A DNA stretch of 64,000 nt from Glaciecola sp947496235 (GCF_050306235.1 NZ_JBLWFH010000004.1:248001-312000); one strand, 5' to 3'; positions 1 through 9,247 are shown, counted from the first letter of the stretch. Program-made: numbers and translations. Notes: generated by a model from the letters alone, not told the origin.

Positions 1-2
1 GG

Positions 3-185
3 TTAAACAATTACAAAGCCTTGTTTACAGAGGGCTTATCATCTGAGGAAATTAAAAAGTTTACTTTGTTTACAAAACACAATTATCCCATTGGGAGTGA
101 TGATTTTATCGCTCGGATAAGTGCCAAACTTGGGATCAAGTTTGGCAAGCTTACGCCGGGGGCGCCGAAGAAGTTGAAAAAATGA
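3..185 (+). CDS. C-terminal fragment of a REP-associated tyrosine transposase (RAYT, IS200-like)
   Basis: The reading frame is open from the window edge and encodes 60 residues ending in a basic tail. The part PIGSDDFIARISAKLG followed by a Pro/Lys-rich end resembles the C-terminus of TnpA_REP (Y1 transposase-like) proteins, which usually end in a G-S/N-x-x-F-I pattern and a basic tail. The catalytic HUH and Tyr motifs would lie outside the window, so integrity cannot be judged. A short duplicated sequence follows at once, as expected where RAYT genes sit beside REP-type repeats. Confidence 0.55.
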   Translation, partial: LNNYKALFTEGLSSEEIKKFTLFTKHNYPIGSDDFIARISAKLGIKFGKLTPGAPKKLKK

Positions 186-228
186 ACTACGGCTCCATTG
201 TTTTTGGAGAATGAACTACGGCTCCATT
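181..228. repeat. Two direct copies of a 19-bp sequence beside the RAYT gene
   Basis: AATGAACTACGGCTCCATT occurs at 181-199 and again at 210-228, a period of 29 bases. The first copy overlaps the transposase stop codon and the second runs into the stop codon of the yebC-family gene on the other strand. The spacer lets CTCCA pair with TGGAG, giving a small hairpin. It may be part of a REP/BIME-like element mobilised by the neighbouring RAYT; that is inference. Confidence 0.6.
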
Positions 229-949
229 ATTCGGATAAAATTGCGTTGTGGTAGACGTTTTGTACGTCGTCACAATCTTCTAGCATATCCATAAATTTAT
301 CGAAGGTTGGTCTATCTTCTTCTGAGATTTCGGTTTGGGTTTGTGGCACGAAACTGATTTCTTCTACGTCGAACTCAATACCTTCAAAGGCATCTGTTAA
401 TGCGGTTTTCGCTTTGAAAAATTCAGTATGTGGAACAAATACAGTTACAGCTCCGTCTTCTACTTCGACGTCTTGCACATCTACATCGGCTTCCATAAGC
501 GCTTCTAGTACTTCTTCATCATCATCGCCAGCAAAGCGGAAGATAGCCAAATGATCAAACATGTGAGAGGCTGAGCCAGGTGCACCTAATTTACTATCAG
601 TTTTAGTAAAACAATTACGTACATCGGTAATTGTGCGGTTAGCATTGTCAGTTAAACAGTCGACAATAACCATACAACCACCAGGTCCAAAGCCTTCATA
701 GCGGCTCGGGGTAAAGTCTTCACCGGCACCGCCCACTGCTTTATCAATTGCCTTATCAATAACGTGACTTGGTACCTGATCTTTTTTCGCTTTCTCTATC
801 ATACGTTTTAATGACAAATTTGCTTCAGGATCTGGTCCGCCATTCTTGGCAATCACATAAATTTCTTTTCCATATTTGGAATAAACTTTGGTTTTCTGCG
901 CAGCCGTCTTGGCCATCGCTACCTTTCTTACTTCGAAACTTCGTCCCAT
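227..949 (-). CDS. yeeN: YebC/PmpR (TACO1) family protein, YeeN-like
   Basis: The 240-residue protein has the family hallmarks: KYGKEIYVIAKNGGPDPEAN near the N-terminus, VPSHVIDKAIDKA at about 60-72, and RYEGFGPGGCMVIVDCLTDN near residue 85. It resembles E. coli YeeN, the shorter-start paralogue, more than YebC. Proteins of this family act as DNA-binding regulators or as translation factors that relieve ribosome stalling at proline runs; which applies here is not visible. A purine-rich AAGAGAATAAG precedes the ATG. It is transcribed alone, with zapE upstream in the same direction. Confidence 0.85.
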   Translation of the reverse strand: MGRSFEVRKVAMAKTAAQKTKVYSKYGKEIYVIAKNGGPDPEANLSLKRMIEKAKKDQVPSHVIDKAIDKAVGGAGEDFTPSRYEGFGPGGCMVIVDCLTDNANRTITDVRNCFTKTDSKLGAPGSASHMFDHLAIFRFAGDDDEEVLEALMEADVDVQDVEVEDGAVTVFVPHTEFFKAKTALTDAFEGIEFDVEEISFVPQTQTEISEEDRPTFDKFMDMLEDCDDVQNVYHNAILSE

Positions 950-1044
950 CTTATTCTCTTCTTTTCTTTTTAAAGCGGTAAGGTGCTAATTCACCTTTAG
1001 TTGCGCGTATTATACAAATTAGTTTGAATACTATGAAGTGATTA

Positions 1045-2142
1045 TCATGCTAAATGCGGTAATGCTAAATATGCGTGCGATTGCATTTCTTGAAGACGGC
1101 TTAAACAACGCTGAAATTCAAAATTCAATCGTCCCTTGCTATACAGTTTTTCCATAGGTACTTCACTGGAGATAATCAACTTTACTTTTCGTTCGTAGAA
1201 CTCATCTACCATGGCAATAAATCGGCGAGCCACATCATCAATGTTTTCGCTCATCTGCTCAACATTGGCCACTAATACAGTATTAAACTCTCGACTTAGC
1301 TCAATATAATCAGTTTGACTTCTAGGACCGTCACATAACGCCCTGAACTCAAACATAATGACATTTTCCGATTTTTTTATAACCGGAATTTTACGTCCTT
1401 CTACTTCAATATGGTTTTCATCTGAGCACTTTTCAGCGGCCAACAATTCGAAATATTTGTCCAGATTCTTTTGAGCATCATCGTCTAATGGATAGTGATA
1501 AATCTCAGCCTGTTCTAAGGTTCTCAAGCGATAATCAACACCGCTGTCGACATTAATCACTCGGGTATTTTGGTTAATTAGCTCAATCGCCGGAAGAAAT
1601 CTGGCTCGTTGTAATCCGTTTTTATACAAATCATCTGGTACTATGTTAGAAGTCGCCACCAACACTATGCCTTGTGCAAAAAGCTCTTGCAGCAAAGTAC
1701 CTAAAATCATGGCATCGGTAATATCCGACACGAAGAATTCATCGAAACAAATTATTTTAGTTTCTGAGGCTATTTTTCTAGCGATTATTTTTAACGGATC
1801 AGATTGCTTATCAAGGGCTTTCAATTCTTGATGAATTCGGTGCATAAATCGATGGAAATGCACGCGCATTTTTTTCTTAAATGGTAAACATTCATAGAAA
1901 GTGTCTACCAAGTAAGTTTTGCCTCTACCAACGCCGCCATAGAAGTATATCCCTTGAATACTTGGACGCGTCATACCTTTTCCAAACTTTTCAGCTAATT
2001 TCACTCGCCATGTGATTTTTTTTCTTGGCTGAGTCAACTCGTCGTATAAACGCTGAAGCTCTTTAACTGCGTATTCTTGCGCTGGATCGTGTTGAAACTC
2101 GATAAGTGTCAAGTCATCTTGATACTTTTCCCACGGGGTCAT
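1045..2142 (-). CDS. zapE: Cell division ATPase ZapE (AFG1 family)
   Basis: This AFG1-like P-loop ATPase associates with FtsZ rings in E. coli. A Walker A motif (GGVGRGKTYLVD), FDEFFVSDITDAM (Walker B region) and VATSNIVPDDLYKNGLQRARFLP are all present. An in-frame ATG 75 bases further upstream (2217) would add 25 residues. I chose the internal ATG at 2142 because it gives 365 residues (E. coli ZapE has 375), starts MTPWEKYQ as in relatives, and has AAGG eight bases upstream. The gene is divergent from zapG, as in E. coli. Confidence 0.93.
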   Translation of the reverse strand: MTPWEKYQDDLTLIEFQHDPAQEYAVKELQRLYDELTQPRKKITWRVKLAEKFGKGMTRPSIQGIYFYGGVGRGKTYLVDTFYECLPFKKKMRVHFHRFMHRIHQELKALDKQSDPLKIIARKIASETKIICFDEFFVSDITDAMILGTLLQELFAQGIVLVATSNIVPDDLYKNGLQRARFLPAIELINQNTRVINVDSGVDYRLRTLEQAEIYHYPLDDDAQKNLDKYFELLAAEKCSDENHIEVEGRKIPVIKKSENVIMFEFRALCDGPRSQTDYIELSREFNTVLVANVEQMSENIDDVARRFIAMVDEFYERKVKLIISSEVPMEKLYSKGRLNFEFQRCLSRLQEMQSHAYLALPHLA

Positions 2143-2282
2143 TAAGTAAACCTTGTTTTCTAATTCTGGCGTTGCGAAAGATGCCAGATTATACTCACTT
2201 AACACAAAATTAAGCAATATTGGCTTGCATAGTCCCCGTTATTGTTCAATGATCTAGCCATAAAGATTTTCCGGAGTAAAAA

Positions 2283-2723
2283 ATGGAACCCATAAGTATT
2301 GTTGTTGGTATTTTGGTTGGTTTAGCTGTGGGCGGTATCGCAGGATATAAAGTAGCAGCCGGTAAAGCAAATAACAAATCTGCACAAATTGCAGAAACTG
2401 AAACCGAAATAAAACAATTAGTTGCGCAAAAAGCACAGGTACACATTGCATCTAGCAGAGAAGCGATTGAAAGCATGCAAGTGCAGTTACAAAACATGCA
2501 AAATAAACTAAATGCATTTGAAGCCAACCTTCAAGAAAGCAACAACGCTGATTCTTCAAACGCCTTTTTCGGTGAGCACACAAGCTTATTTTTGCGTAAC
2601 AGTAAAGACTTGAGTGCCGTTGAACGTTCTGCCCAAACTACAGAAGCCCAACCCTTAGATTTTTCTAATTCTGGCTCGGGTTTGTTTGTTGGCAACTCAA
2701 ATGAAGAAAAATTAACAAAATAA
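2283..2723 (+). CDS. zapG: Inner-membrane protein ZapG/YhcB (DUF1043)
   Basis: The 146-residue protein has one N-terminal transmembrane helix (about residues 4-25, Gly-rich) and then a long helical, probably coiled-coil segment rich in Gln/Glu/Lys, with a low-complexity tail. This is the layout of YhcB/ZapG, which in E. coli links envelope synthesis with cell division. Position between zapE and degQ matches E. coli. CCGGAG lies upstream of the ATG. Confidence 0.85.
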   Translation: MEPISIVVGILVGLAVGGIAGYKVAAGKANNKSAQIAETETEIKQLVAQKAQVHIASSREAIESMQVQLQNMQNKLNAFEANLQESNNADSSNAFFGEHTSLFLRNSKDLSAVERSAQTTEAQPLDFSNSGSGLFVGNSNEEKLTK

Positions 2724-2745
2724 GCACTTGGATTCTGAACTAATG

Positions 2746-2771
2746 ACCCCTACTTTAGGTCTGTAAGGGGT
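2746..2771. promoter_or_regulatory. Inverted repeat between zapG and degQ
   Basis: ACCCCT (2746-2751) and AGGGGT (2766-2771) can form a 6-bp stem with a 14-base loop 26 bases before the degQ start. There is no T-tract, so it looks less like a terminator than an operator or leader structure. Function unknown. Confidence 0.3.
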
Positions 2772-2797
2772 AGTTAATATCAGGAGTAAGAGATTAA

Positions 2798-4150
2798 ATG
2801 AATAAAATGCTTAAACGTATTACGATCACGTTTTCAGTGGCAGTTTCTTGTTTTGTAATTGCATCTGCACATGCAGGTATCCCGTTCTTTTCAAAAGAAG
2901 AAACCCCATCGCTCGCACCAATGCTGGAAAAAGCAACTCCCGCAGTTGTCAGCATTGCAGTTGAGGGGACACAATCTTCAAGGCAACAAGTACCAGAAAT
3001 GTTTAAGTACTTCTTTGGTATGCCTGAAGAGCAGGTACGTGAACGACCGTTTAGAGGTTTAGGTTCGGGCGTTATTATTGATGCAGAAAAGGGTTATGTA
3101 GTTACTAACAATCACGTGGTTGATAATGCTGACAAAATTATCGTTAAATTAACCGATGGTCGTGAACTTGAAGCAGAAAAACTCGGTGCTGACGCGCAAA
3201 GTGATATTGCTTTATTAAAAGTTGAGCCTAAAGGGCTGGCAGAATTACCATTGGCTAATTCCGACACGATTCGTGTAGGCGATTTCGTAGTTGCTATAGG
3301 CAATCCTTTTGGTCTTAGCCAAACGGTTACTTCTGGGATTGTAAGTGCCCTTGGTCGCAGTGGTTTAAATATAGGTGGTTACGAGGATTTCATCCAAACC
3401 GATGCTGCCATCAACCGCGGTAACTCTGGTGGTGCACTAGTAAATCTAAAAGGCGAGTTAGTGGGAATTAATACTGCCATCTTCGGTCCGAACGGCGGCA
3501 ACGTGGGCATAGGCTTTGCCATTCCAAGCAATATGATGAAAAACTTGGTTGATCAGATTATTGAGTTTGGTGAAGTTAGACGTGGGTTATTAGGCATTCT
3601 CGGCGGTGACCTGGACGCAGGTTTAGCGGAAGCAATGAATTCTCCAACCAATCAAGGTGCCTTTGTAAATGAAGTTACTGCTGATTCTGCGGCTGAAAAA
3701 GCAGGTATTCAGTCAGGTGATATTATTACTGCTATCGACGGTAACAGTATTAATAGCTTCTCAGAACTTCGAGGTAAGATTGGTAGTTTGGGTGCCGGCA
3801 CTAAAGTTAACCTAACGCTGTTTAGAAACGGTGAAGAAATGTCGGTTGACGTAGTCTTAGGTGCAGCTGATGATCTTGTAGCAGAAGCCAAAGACATGCA
3901 CCCTGCCCTAGAAGGCGCTAGCTTACAAAATTACGATCGCGAAGGCATTAGAGGTGTTTTGGTTGAAGAAGTCATTGAACGATCTCCTGCAGCCAGAACA
4001 GGGCTTCGCGAAGGCGATATCCTACTAGCAGTTAACCGTAAACGCGTTAACACCACAGTCGAGCTAGGGAAAGAAATTGAAGACAGCGAAGGTGTGATTG
4101 CACTTAGCATTCAACGCGGATCAAGCAACCTGTTTATTGTAATAAGATAG
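2798..4150 (+). CDS. degQ: Periplasmic serine endoprotease DegQ/DegP (HtrA family)
   Basis: This chymotrypsin-fold protease degrades or refolds misfolded periplasmic proteins. The 450 residues show a signal peptide (cleavage after AHA, about residue 26), protease domain with triad His106 (NNHVVD), Asp136 (SDIALLK) and Ser210 (RGNSGGAL), then two PDZ domains (about 255-345 and 365-450). The two PDZ domains separate it from degS. Context degQ-degS beside zapE/zapG fits DegQ better than DegP. GGAG precedes the ATG, and a terminator follows. Confidence 0.95.
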   Translation: MNKMLKRITITFSVAVSCFVIASAHAGIPFFSKEETPSLAPMLEKATPAVVSIAVEGTQSSRQQVPEMFKYFFGMPEEQVRERPFRGLGSGVIIDAEKGYVVTNNHVVDNADKIIVKLTDGRELEAEKLGADAQSDIALLKVEPKGLAELPLANSDTIRVGDFVVAIGNPFGLSQTVTSGIVSALGRSGLNIGGYEDFIQTDAAINRGNSGGALVNLKGELVGINTAIFGPNGGNVGIGFAIPSNMMKNLVDQIIEFGEVRRGLLGILGGDLDAGLAEAMNSPTNQGAFVNEVTADSAAEKAGIQSGDIITAIDGNSINSFSELRGKIGSLGAGTKVNLTLFRNGEEMSVDVVLGAADDLVAEAKDMHPALEGASLQNYDREGIRGVLVEEVIERSPAARTGLREGDILLAVNRKRVNTTVELGKEIEDSEGVIALSIQRGSSNLFIVIR

Positions 4151-4166
4151 TCTTTTACACTAAAGA

Positions 4167-4202
4167 AATAACCCAATGCAGCAATGTGTTGGGTTATTTT
4201 TT
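4167..4202 (+). terminator. Rho-independent terminator after degQ
   Basis: AATAACCCAA (4167-4176) pairs perfectly with TTGGGTTATT (4189-4198) around a 12-base loop, followed by a short T-run. It separates degQ from degS, so degS probably has its own promoter. Confidence 0.85.
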
Positions 4203-4291
4203 ATGTTTATTCCTTGACTTAAGTAGCTAGAACTACATATAAAATACAAATCTTGGTATACTTTTGTTTCATTCAACTAGAAATCAAACAG

Positions 4292-5398
4292 ATGTCACTT
4301 TTCGGAAAAATATTTATAGCCATTTTAAAACCCGTTTTGCTCGGTGTGACCGTTGCGGGGGTTTTGCTATTGTTTTTTCCAGAATTTCGTCAAGGTGAAG
4401 GGTTAAGCTTCGATTGGTTAACCCGCGAGAATAAAGTACCTCCTCGCTTGTCTCACTACGAAGCATTAGCACAAAGTGCACCCGCCGTAGCGAATATTTA
4501 TAGCATCAGTATCGATACTGGTACCGGCGTTTTCAGAAATCGCTCAACAGAAAGGCGTTCACTAGGTTCAGGGGTTGTTATGTCCTCTGAAGGTTACATC
4601 ATTACCTGTTATCACGTTATTAAAGATGCCACTAGTATTTCTGTGCAGTTACAAGATGACAGAATTTATAGTGCTGAACTCGTTGGCTTTGATAACGTTA
4701 CAGATTTAGCAGTATTAAAAATCGACGCCACCGACCTCCCTGTGATCCCACAAATGGAAAACTCCAACTTACGTATCGGTGATATTGTCATGGCAGTGGG
4801 TAATCCCTTAGGCCTAGGACAAACCATTACATCGGGTATTGTAAGTCGAACAGGTCGAACAGGATTAGCCAACTATTTTGATTTCATTCAAACAGATGCC
4901 GCATTAAACCAAGGTAATTCTGGTGGTGCATTAATCGACAGCAATGGATATTTGGTCGGCATTACAAATGCTCGTTTTAGTACAGTTGATTATTCTAGAC
5001 GTCAACTACAGCCAGTCGATGGGGTAAACTTTGCGGTGCCTTATGAACTCGCTAAACGCGTAATGAATGAAATTATCGACAGTGGCACAGTCACAAGAGG
5101 TCAATTAGGCGTTGGTGGCGGTGAAAATCTTCATGGACCCGGGTTAATCGTCACATCTGTTACCAATGAGGGGCCTGCAGAAAGAGCCGGTATCAGAGAA
5201 TATGATATTTTACTCTCCATTGACGGTGAGCTAGGCACTTCCTCTACGGCTTCCGAAATGCTCGATATGGTAGCTGAAACAAAGCCCGGCTCAGTGGTCA
5301 CTGTGCAAGTAAATAGAAACGGCAGAATATTTGAAGTGGACGTCGTTATTGGAAAGCTTGACCTTAACCGCTCACCTCAATCTGATATCAGAGGTTAG
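4292..5398 (+). CDS. degS: Membrane-anchored site-1 protease DegS
   Basis: In E. coli, DegS senses unfolded outer-membrane proteins through its PDZ domain and cleaves the anti-sigma factor RseA to start the sigma-E response. The 368-residue protein has an N-terminal uncleaved helix (LLGVTVAGVLLLFF), triad His108 (CYHVIKD), Asp138 (DLAVLK) and Ser210 (QGNSGGAL), and a single PDZ domain. An upstream in-frame ATG would add 13 residues; the ATG at 4292 was preferred because it gives the typical short cytoplasmic start MSLFGK. Converges on murA with one base between the stops. Confidence 0.93.
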   Translation: MSLFGKIFIAILKPVLLGVTVAGVLLLFFPEFRQGEGLSFDWLTRENKVPPRLSHYEALAQSAPAVANIYSISIDTGTGVFRNRSTERRSLGSGVVMSSEGYIITCYHVIKDATSISVQLQDDRIYSAELVGFDNVTDLAVLKIDATDLPVIPQMENSNLRIGDIVMAVGNPLGLGQTITSGIVSRTGRTGLANYFDFIQTDAALNQGNSGGALIDSNGYLVGITNARFSTVDYSRRQLQPVDGVNFAVPYELAKRVMNEIIDSGTVTRGQLGVGGGENLHGPGLIVTSVTNEGPAERAGIREYDILLSIDGELGTSSTASEMLDMVAETKPGSVVTVQVNRNGRIFEVDVVIGKLDLNRSPQSDIRG

Positions 5399-5399
5399 C

Positions 5400-6662
5400 T
5401 TACTCCGCTAACCGTTCAATATTTGCCCCTAAATTACTCAGCTTAGTTTCAATATTTTCATAGCCTCTATCTAGATGGTAAATTCTAGACACTGTGGTTG
5501 CTCCTTCGGCTACCAAACCTGCGATAACCAAGCTAGCTGACGCACGTAAGTCGGTCGCCATGACTTGAGCGCCCTTTAACTTAGATTCGCCTGTGGTCAT
5601 CGCTGAATTACCCTGAAGTTCTATTTCTGCTCCCATGCGCTGTAATTCAGGCACATGCATAAATCGATTTTCGAAAATGGTTTCAGTGACTACACCTGCA
5701 CCTTCAGCTACCGTATTTAAGGTGAGGAACTGCGCTTGCATATCTGTTGGGAAGCCTGGGTGTGGCACTGTTTTTACATTAACAGCTTTTGGTGCTTGGC
5801 CTTGCATATCAAGCTCAATCCAATCATCACCCAAAGTGATTTTAGCCCCCGCCTGCTCTAGTTTACTTAACACTGCATCAAGGGTGTGAGGCGCGGCTTT
5901 TTCACAACGAATTTTTCCACGACTTACCGCCGCTGCGACTAAAAATGTGCCGGTTTCTATTCGGTCAGGCAAAATGCTGTAATCACAGCCATGTAATTTT
6001 TCAACGCCTTCGATGGTGACATTATCAGTACCAGCACCCGAAACTTTGGCGCCCATACTGTTTAAGCAGTTTGCTAAATCAACAATTTCAGGTTCTCTGG
6101 CGGCATTTTCAATAACAGTGATACCATCAGCAAGAGCAGCTGCCATCATGAGGTTTTCTGTAGCACCTACACTTACGATATCCATAAATATACGTGCGCC
6201 TTTTAAGCGGCCGTTTACAGAAGCTCTAACATAGCCTTCTTCAACATCGATAGTTGCGCCCATTTTTTCTAAACCAGAAAGGTGCAGATTGACTGGTCGA
6301 GCGCCGATAGCACATCCACCAGGTAATGACACATTCGCTCTTCCGTGTTTTGCCAATAAAGGCCCTAACACCAAAATAGACGCGCGCATAGTTTTCACAA
6401 GCTCATAGGTCGCTGTCACACTTTCAAGCTCACTGGCGTCAATGACCACAGTGCTTTGATCAATATGACTCGTTGTAGCACCTAAATCTTTGAGCAATAG
6501 AAGTGTGGTTTTAATATCTCTTAGGTTTGGGACATTACTAAAGGTACAGGCATCTTCAGCTAACAAACTTGCAATCAATAGGGGTAATGCAGCGTTTTTT
6601 GCACCAGAAATTACAACTGAGCCCGACAGAGGCGGGCTTTTTTTGATGACCAGTTTGTCCAT
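5400..6662 (-). CDS. murA: UDP-N-acetylglucosamine 1-carboxyvinyltransferase MurA
   Basis: MurA transfers enolpyruvate from PEP to UDP-GlcNAc, the first committed step of peptidoglycan precursor synthesis. The full 420 residues are present, with the active-site Cys117 in LPGGCAIGARPVN (the fosfomycin target Cys115 of E. coli) and the N-terminal SGAKNAALP. It is the last gene of the mlaFEDCB-ibaG-murA run; ibaG ends 10 bases upstream, consistent with co-transcription. Confidence 0.98.
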   Translation of the reverse strand: MDKLVIKKSPPLSGSVVISGAKNAALPLLIASLLAEDACTFSNVPNLRDIKTTLLLLKDLGATTSHIDQSTVVIDASELESVTATYELVKTMRASILVLGPLLAKHGRANVSLPGGCAIGARPVNLHLSGLEKMGATIDVEEGYVRASVNGRLKGARIFMDIVSVGATENLMMAAALADGITVIENAAREPEIVDLANCLNSMGAKVSGAGTDNVTIEGVEKLHGCDYSILPDRIETGTFLVAAAVSRGKIRCEKAAPHTLDAVLSKLEQAGAKITLGDDWIELDMQGQAPKAVNVKTVPHPGFPTDMQAQFLTLNTVAEGAGVVTETIFENRFMHVPELQRMGAEIELQGNSAMTTGESKLKGAQVMATDLRASASLVIAGLVAEGATTVSRIYHLDRGYENIETKLSNLGANIERLAE

Positions 6663-6672
6663 TTTTAACCTT

Positions 6673-6921
6673 TTAATTAAACAGCTTTTCGCGTTGCCAT
6701 TGAGACTGTGTGAATGTTTTTATAGAAATCGCGTGTATAGTGCCATCTGCAATCTTATCTGACAACGGCGCATATATCATTTGCTGTTTTTTTACTCGGG
6801 TCATGGACTCGAACCTGTCATCTATGGCGATGATTTGGTAGTGAGTGCCTTCACTTTTCACTTTTACGTCAAAAAGTTCGAGGGAGGATTTAACTAGATC
6901 TGCAACTTCTTCATTTGTCAT
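6673..6921 (-). CDS. ibaG: BolA-family protein IbaG (YrbA)
   Basis: The 82-residue BolA/YrbA protein has the class-II BolA fold signature and a conserved His in the SEGTHYQIIAID segment. Relatives pair with monothiol glutaredoxins in Fe-S trafficking and acid response. Its start overlaps the end of mlaB by 11 bases, so the two are probably translationally coupled. Location between mlaB and murA is as in E. coli. Confidence 0.92.
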   Translation of the reverse strand: MTNEEVADLVKSSLELFDVKVKSEGTHYQIIAIDDRFESMTRVKKQQMIYAPLSDKIADGTIHAISIKTFTQSQWQREKLFN

Positions 6922-7237
6922 TATTATGTTCTGCCTCTAAAAGCGTTTCGACGCCACTAAGTCTTGCAAGATCAACCAATTTACTCGGCATGTCGTGCAA
7001 TAAAACGTCTATTCCATTCGCTTTTGCGTCTCGTTTGAGGTTAAGCAACCAAGCTAAACCAGCTGTATCAGCGCGATCTACTTTGGCTAGAGAGATATCT
7101 AGATGCTGAACGCCCTGCTTTTTTAAATCTCGGCCTTGAGCCATTTCGAAAAAGTTAACGTTCAGCGTCTGTTGTGTCAAGTTTTCTAGAATATGAACGG
7201 TCTTGTTAGCGCCGTCAGTTGAAATATCAATTTTCAC
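6911..7237 (-). CDS. mlaB: STAS-domain protein MlaB
   Basis: MlaB is the cytoplasmic STAS subunit that stabilises the MlaFEDB phospholipid transporter. About 108 residues with the STAS core (DISLAKVDRADTAGLAWLL, then GIDVLLHDMP). A longer frame extends upstream inside mlaC, but the family length and alignment favour the GTG at 7237, giving KIDIS as first strand. That start overlaps the mlaC stop by 11 bases. Confidence 0.88.
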   Translation of the reverse strand: MKIDISTDGANKTVHILENLTQQTLNVNFFEMAQGRDLKKQGVQHLDISLAKVDRADTAGLAWLLNLKRDAKANGIDVLLHDMPSKLVDLARLSGVETLLEAEHNNDK

Positions 7238-7919
7238 TGTTATTTGCTTGCTCTTCACTTTGTTGAAGTTGAATCGGTTGCTCAATGCTATCACGCATAA
7301 GTGATATTGCTTCTTGAATACCGTTTTTACGAATAATCGCTTCGAATTCAGTTTGTTTGCTAGATAACAAACTAATGCCTTCGGCAATCATATCGTAAGC
7401 TTCCCACTCGTTGGTTTTTCTGTTTTTACGGACTTTAAAAGCAACTTTAATGTCTGGACGATCATCGTCTTTAATGACAGCACGTACTGTTACATCGCTT
7501 CGATCTGAAAAATCTCTACCGGGTTCAAATTCAACCGTTTGATCATCATAATAACCCATAGCTACAGCATAGCTGGTGATTAGATATTGACGAAATACAC
7601 TGATAAATTCGAGCAAATCTTTTCTTTCTACTGTGTTAACGTATTTTCCAAGTACTTTATAGGCTGAAAAACGGTAATCAATAAAGGGAAGTAACTCTTC
7701 TTCCATGATCACTCTTAAACGTTCAGGATCATTCTTAATGTCCTGTTTTTCATTTTTGATTCGCTCAAAAGTAACAGAAGCTACATCTTGCACCATTTTA
7801 TAGGGATCAGTTTTATCAACTTCAGCCGCGTTTGCCAGCCCAGAAACACCAACCGACAACAATAGTACAACGACCAAACTTGCCAATTGTTTATGTACTT
7901 TTATCATTAGGGTTCTCAT
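7227..7919 (-). CDS. mlaC: Periplasmic phospholipid-binding protein MlaC
   Basis: MlaC ferries phospholipids across the periplasm between the outer-membrane MlaA complex and MlaFEDB. The 230 residues have a signal peptide (LVVVLLLSVGVSGLANA, cleavage near residue 32) and the Tol_Tol_Ttg2 domain (FERIKNEKQDIKNDP and LLPFIDYRFSAYKVLGKY). An in-frame ATG four codons later (7907) is an alternative start. mlaD ends two bases upstream. Confidence 0.93.
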   Translation of the reverse strand: MRTLMIKVHKQLASLVVVLLLSVGVSGLANAAEVDKTDPYKMVQDVASVTFERIKNEKQDIKNDPERLRVIMEEELLPFIDYRFSAYKVLGKYVNTVERKDLLEFISVFRQYLITSYAVAMGYYDDQTVEFEPGRDFSDRSDVTVRAVIKDDDRPDIKVAFKVRKNRKTNEWEAYDMIAEGISLLSSKQTEFEAIIRKNGIQEAISLMRDSIEQPIQLQQSEEQANNSEN

Positions 7920-7921
7920 AG

Positions 7922-8446
7922 CTATTCGTTTCCTTGGTTAAATAAAAACTGTCCGATTAAATCTTCCAATACTAGTGCCGACTTAGTATCCATAATTTCT
8001 TCACCTTCTGTGAGGTATGGACAATTTTCATAAGGACTAGTTTCACAAACTTTATCTTCTTCAATCATTTCCAAATCTTCTGGGAAAATAAACCCCGGCT
8101 TCAAACCAATAAACTGTTCACCCAACAAACCAGAAGTTAAGATAGATAACGAACTGGTATCAGGAAAAGTATTTGCATATTCAGTAGAAATTTCCATCTC
8201 AACCATGGGTACTAAGTCTCTTTCGTTTAAATAAATTCGACTTACACGACCGACAATAACGCCACCAACTTTCACCGATGAACGAGCTTTTAGACCACCA
8301 ATGTTATCAAAGCGAGCAGTAAGTGTATAAGTTTCACCACCACCAGCCATACCTTGATTGGCAACTCTAAGCGCCAAAAGTAACGTTGCTGCTATGGCTA
8401 ACGCAACAAAGATTCCGACTAATAATTCTGTTTTTCTGCTGGTCAT
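7922..8446 (-). CDS. mlaD: MCE-domain protein MlaD
   Basis: MlaD is the substrate-binding subunit that forms a hexameric ring on the inner membrane. It has one N-terminal transmembrane helix (ELLVGIFVALAIAATLLLAL) and a single MCE domain starting near residue 38 (TLTARFDNIGGLKARSSVKVGGVIVGRV). At 174 residues it is close to E. coli MlaD (183). Seven bases separate it from mlaE. Confidence 0.95.
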   Translation of the reverse strand: MTSRKTELLVGIFVALAIAATLLLALRVANQGMAGGGETYTLTARFDNIGGLKARSSVKVGGVIVGRVSRIYLNERDLVPMVEMEISTEYANTFPDTSSLSILTSGLLGEQFIGLKPGFIFPEDLEMIEEDKVCETSPYENCPYLTEGEEIMDTKSALVLEDLIGQFLFNQGNE

Positions 8447-8453
8447 GGCTTTC

Positions 8454-9230
8454 CTAACTTATTCCAAACATTAACGCTGTTAACACAAAATCTAACCCTA
8501 AAATTGTCAACGATGAGTACACTACCGTCTCAGTCGTCGCTTTACTTATTCCTTCCGATGTAGGGATACAATGGTATCCTTTATAAAGCGCTATCCAAAC
8601 AACCACCAAAGCAAATACCAACGCTTTGATTACGCCGTTAACCACATCTTCATTCCATTCCACTGTAGATTGCATGATTGACCAGTAACTTCCGCTATCA
8701 ACGCCTAGCCAATCGACCCCAACCAGATGGCCACCTAGTATACCTACCGCTGAAAATATCAGCGCCAGCATAGGCATACTGTAAACACCCGCCCAAAAGC
8801 GAGGTGACAATACCCGTCTAAGAGGATCTACTGCCATCATTTCTAAACTGCTTAGCTGTTCAGTGGCTTTCATCAACCCGATTTCTGCGGTAAGGGCTGA
8901 ACCAGCTCTGCCTGCAAATAATAATGCAGTAACCACAGGTCCTAATTCTCTAAGCAGAGATAAAGCAACCATGGGCCCCAAACTGCCTTCTGCTCCATAA
9001 CTCACCAAGATAGTGTAGCCTTGAAGCGCCATTACCATACCAATAAACAAACCTGACACTATAATAATAAGCAAGGACTGTACGCCTACCACATACATTT
9101 GGTGCACCATCAATCTGGTGTTTTTCCAGGTGGGAAAGGCAAATAATGCGCCAAACAACATCATGCTGGCGCTGCCTATAGCGGCAATGTAATCAAGTGT
9201 TCCGCGCCCTAGATTAATCAATTTTTGCAT
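8454..9230 (-). CDS. mlaE: Mla transporter permease MlaE
   Basis: Integral membrane permease of the MlaFEDB ABC system. The 258 residues show several hydrophobic helices and the MlaE/YrbE signature around LRELGPVVTALLFAGRAGSALTAEIG-type sequence at about residues 93-115, a coupling region for the MlaF ATPase. Lies between mlaF (17 bases upstream) and mlaD. Confidence 0.96.
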   Translation of the reverse strand: MQKLINLGRGTLDYIAAIGSASMMLFGALFAFPTWKNTRLMVHQMYVVGVQSLLIIIVSGLFIGMVMALQGYTILVSYGAEGSLGPMVALSLLRELGPVVTALLFAGRAGSALTAEIGLMKATEQLSSLEMMAVDPLRRVLSPRFWAGVYSMPMLALIFSAVGILGGHLVGVDWLGVDSGSYWSIMQSTVEWNEDVVNGVIKALVFALVVVWIALYKGYHCIPTSEGISKATTETVVYSSLTILGLDFVLTALMFGIS

Positions 9231-9247
9231 ATCGAATTATTTGTTCC

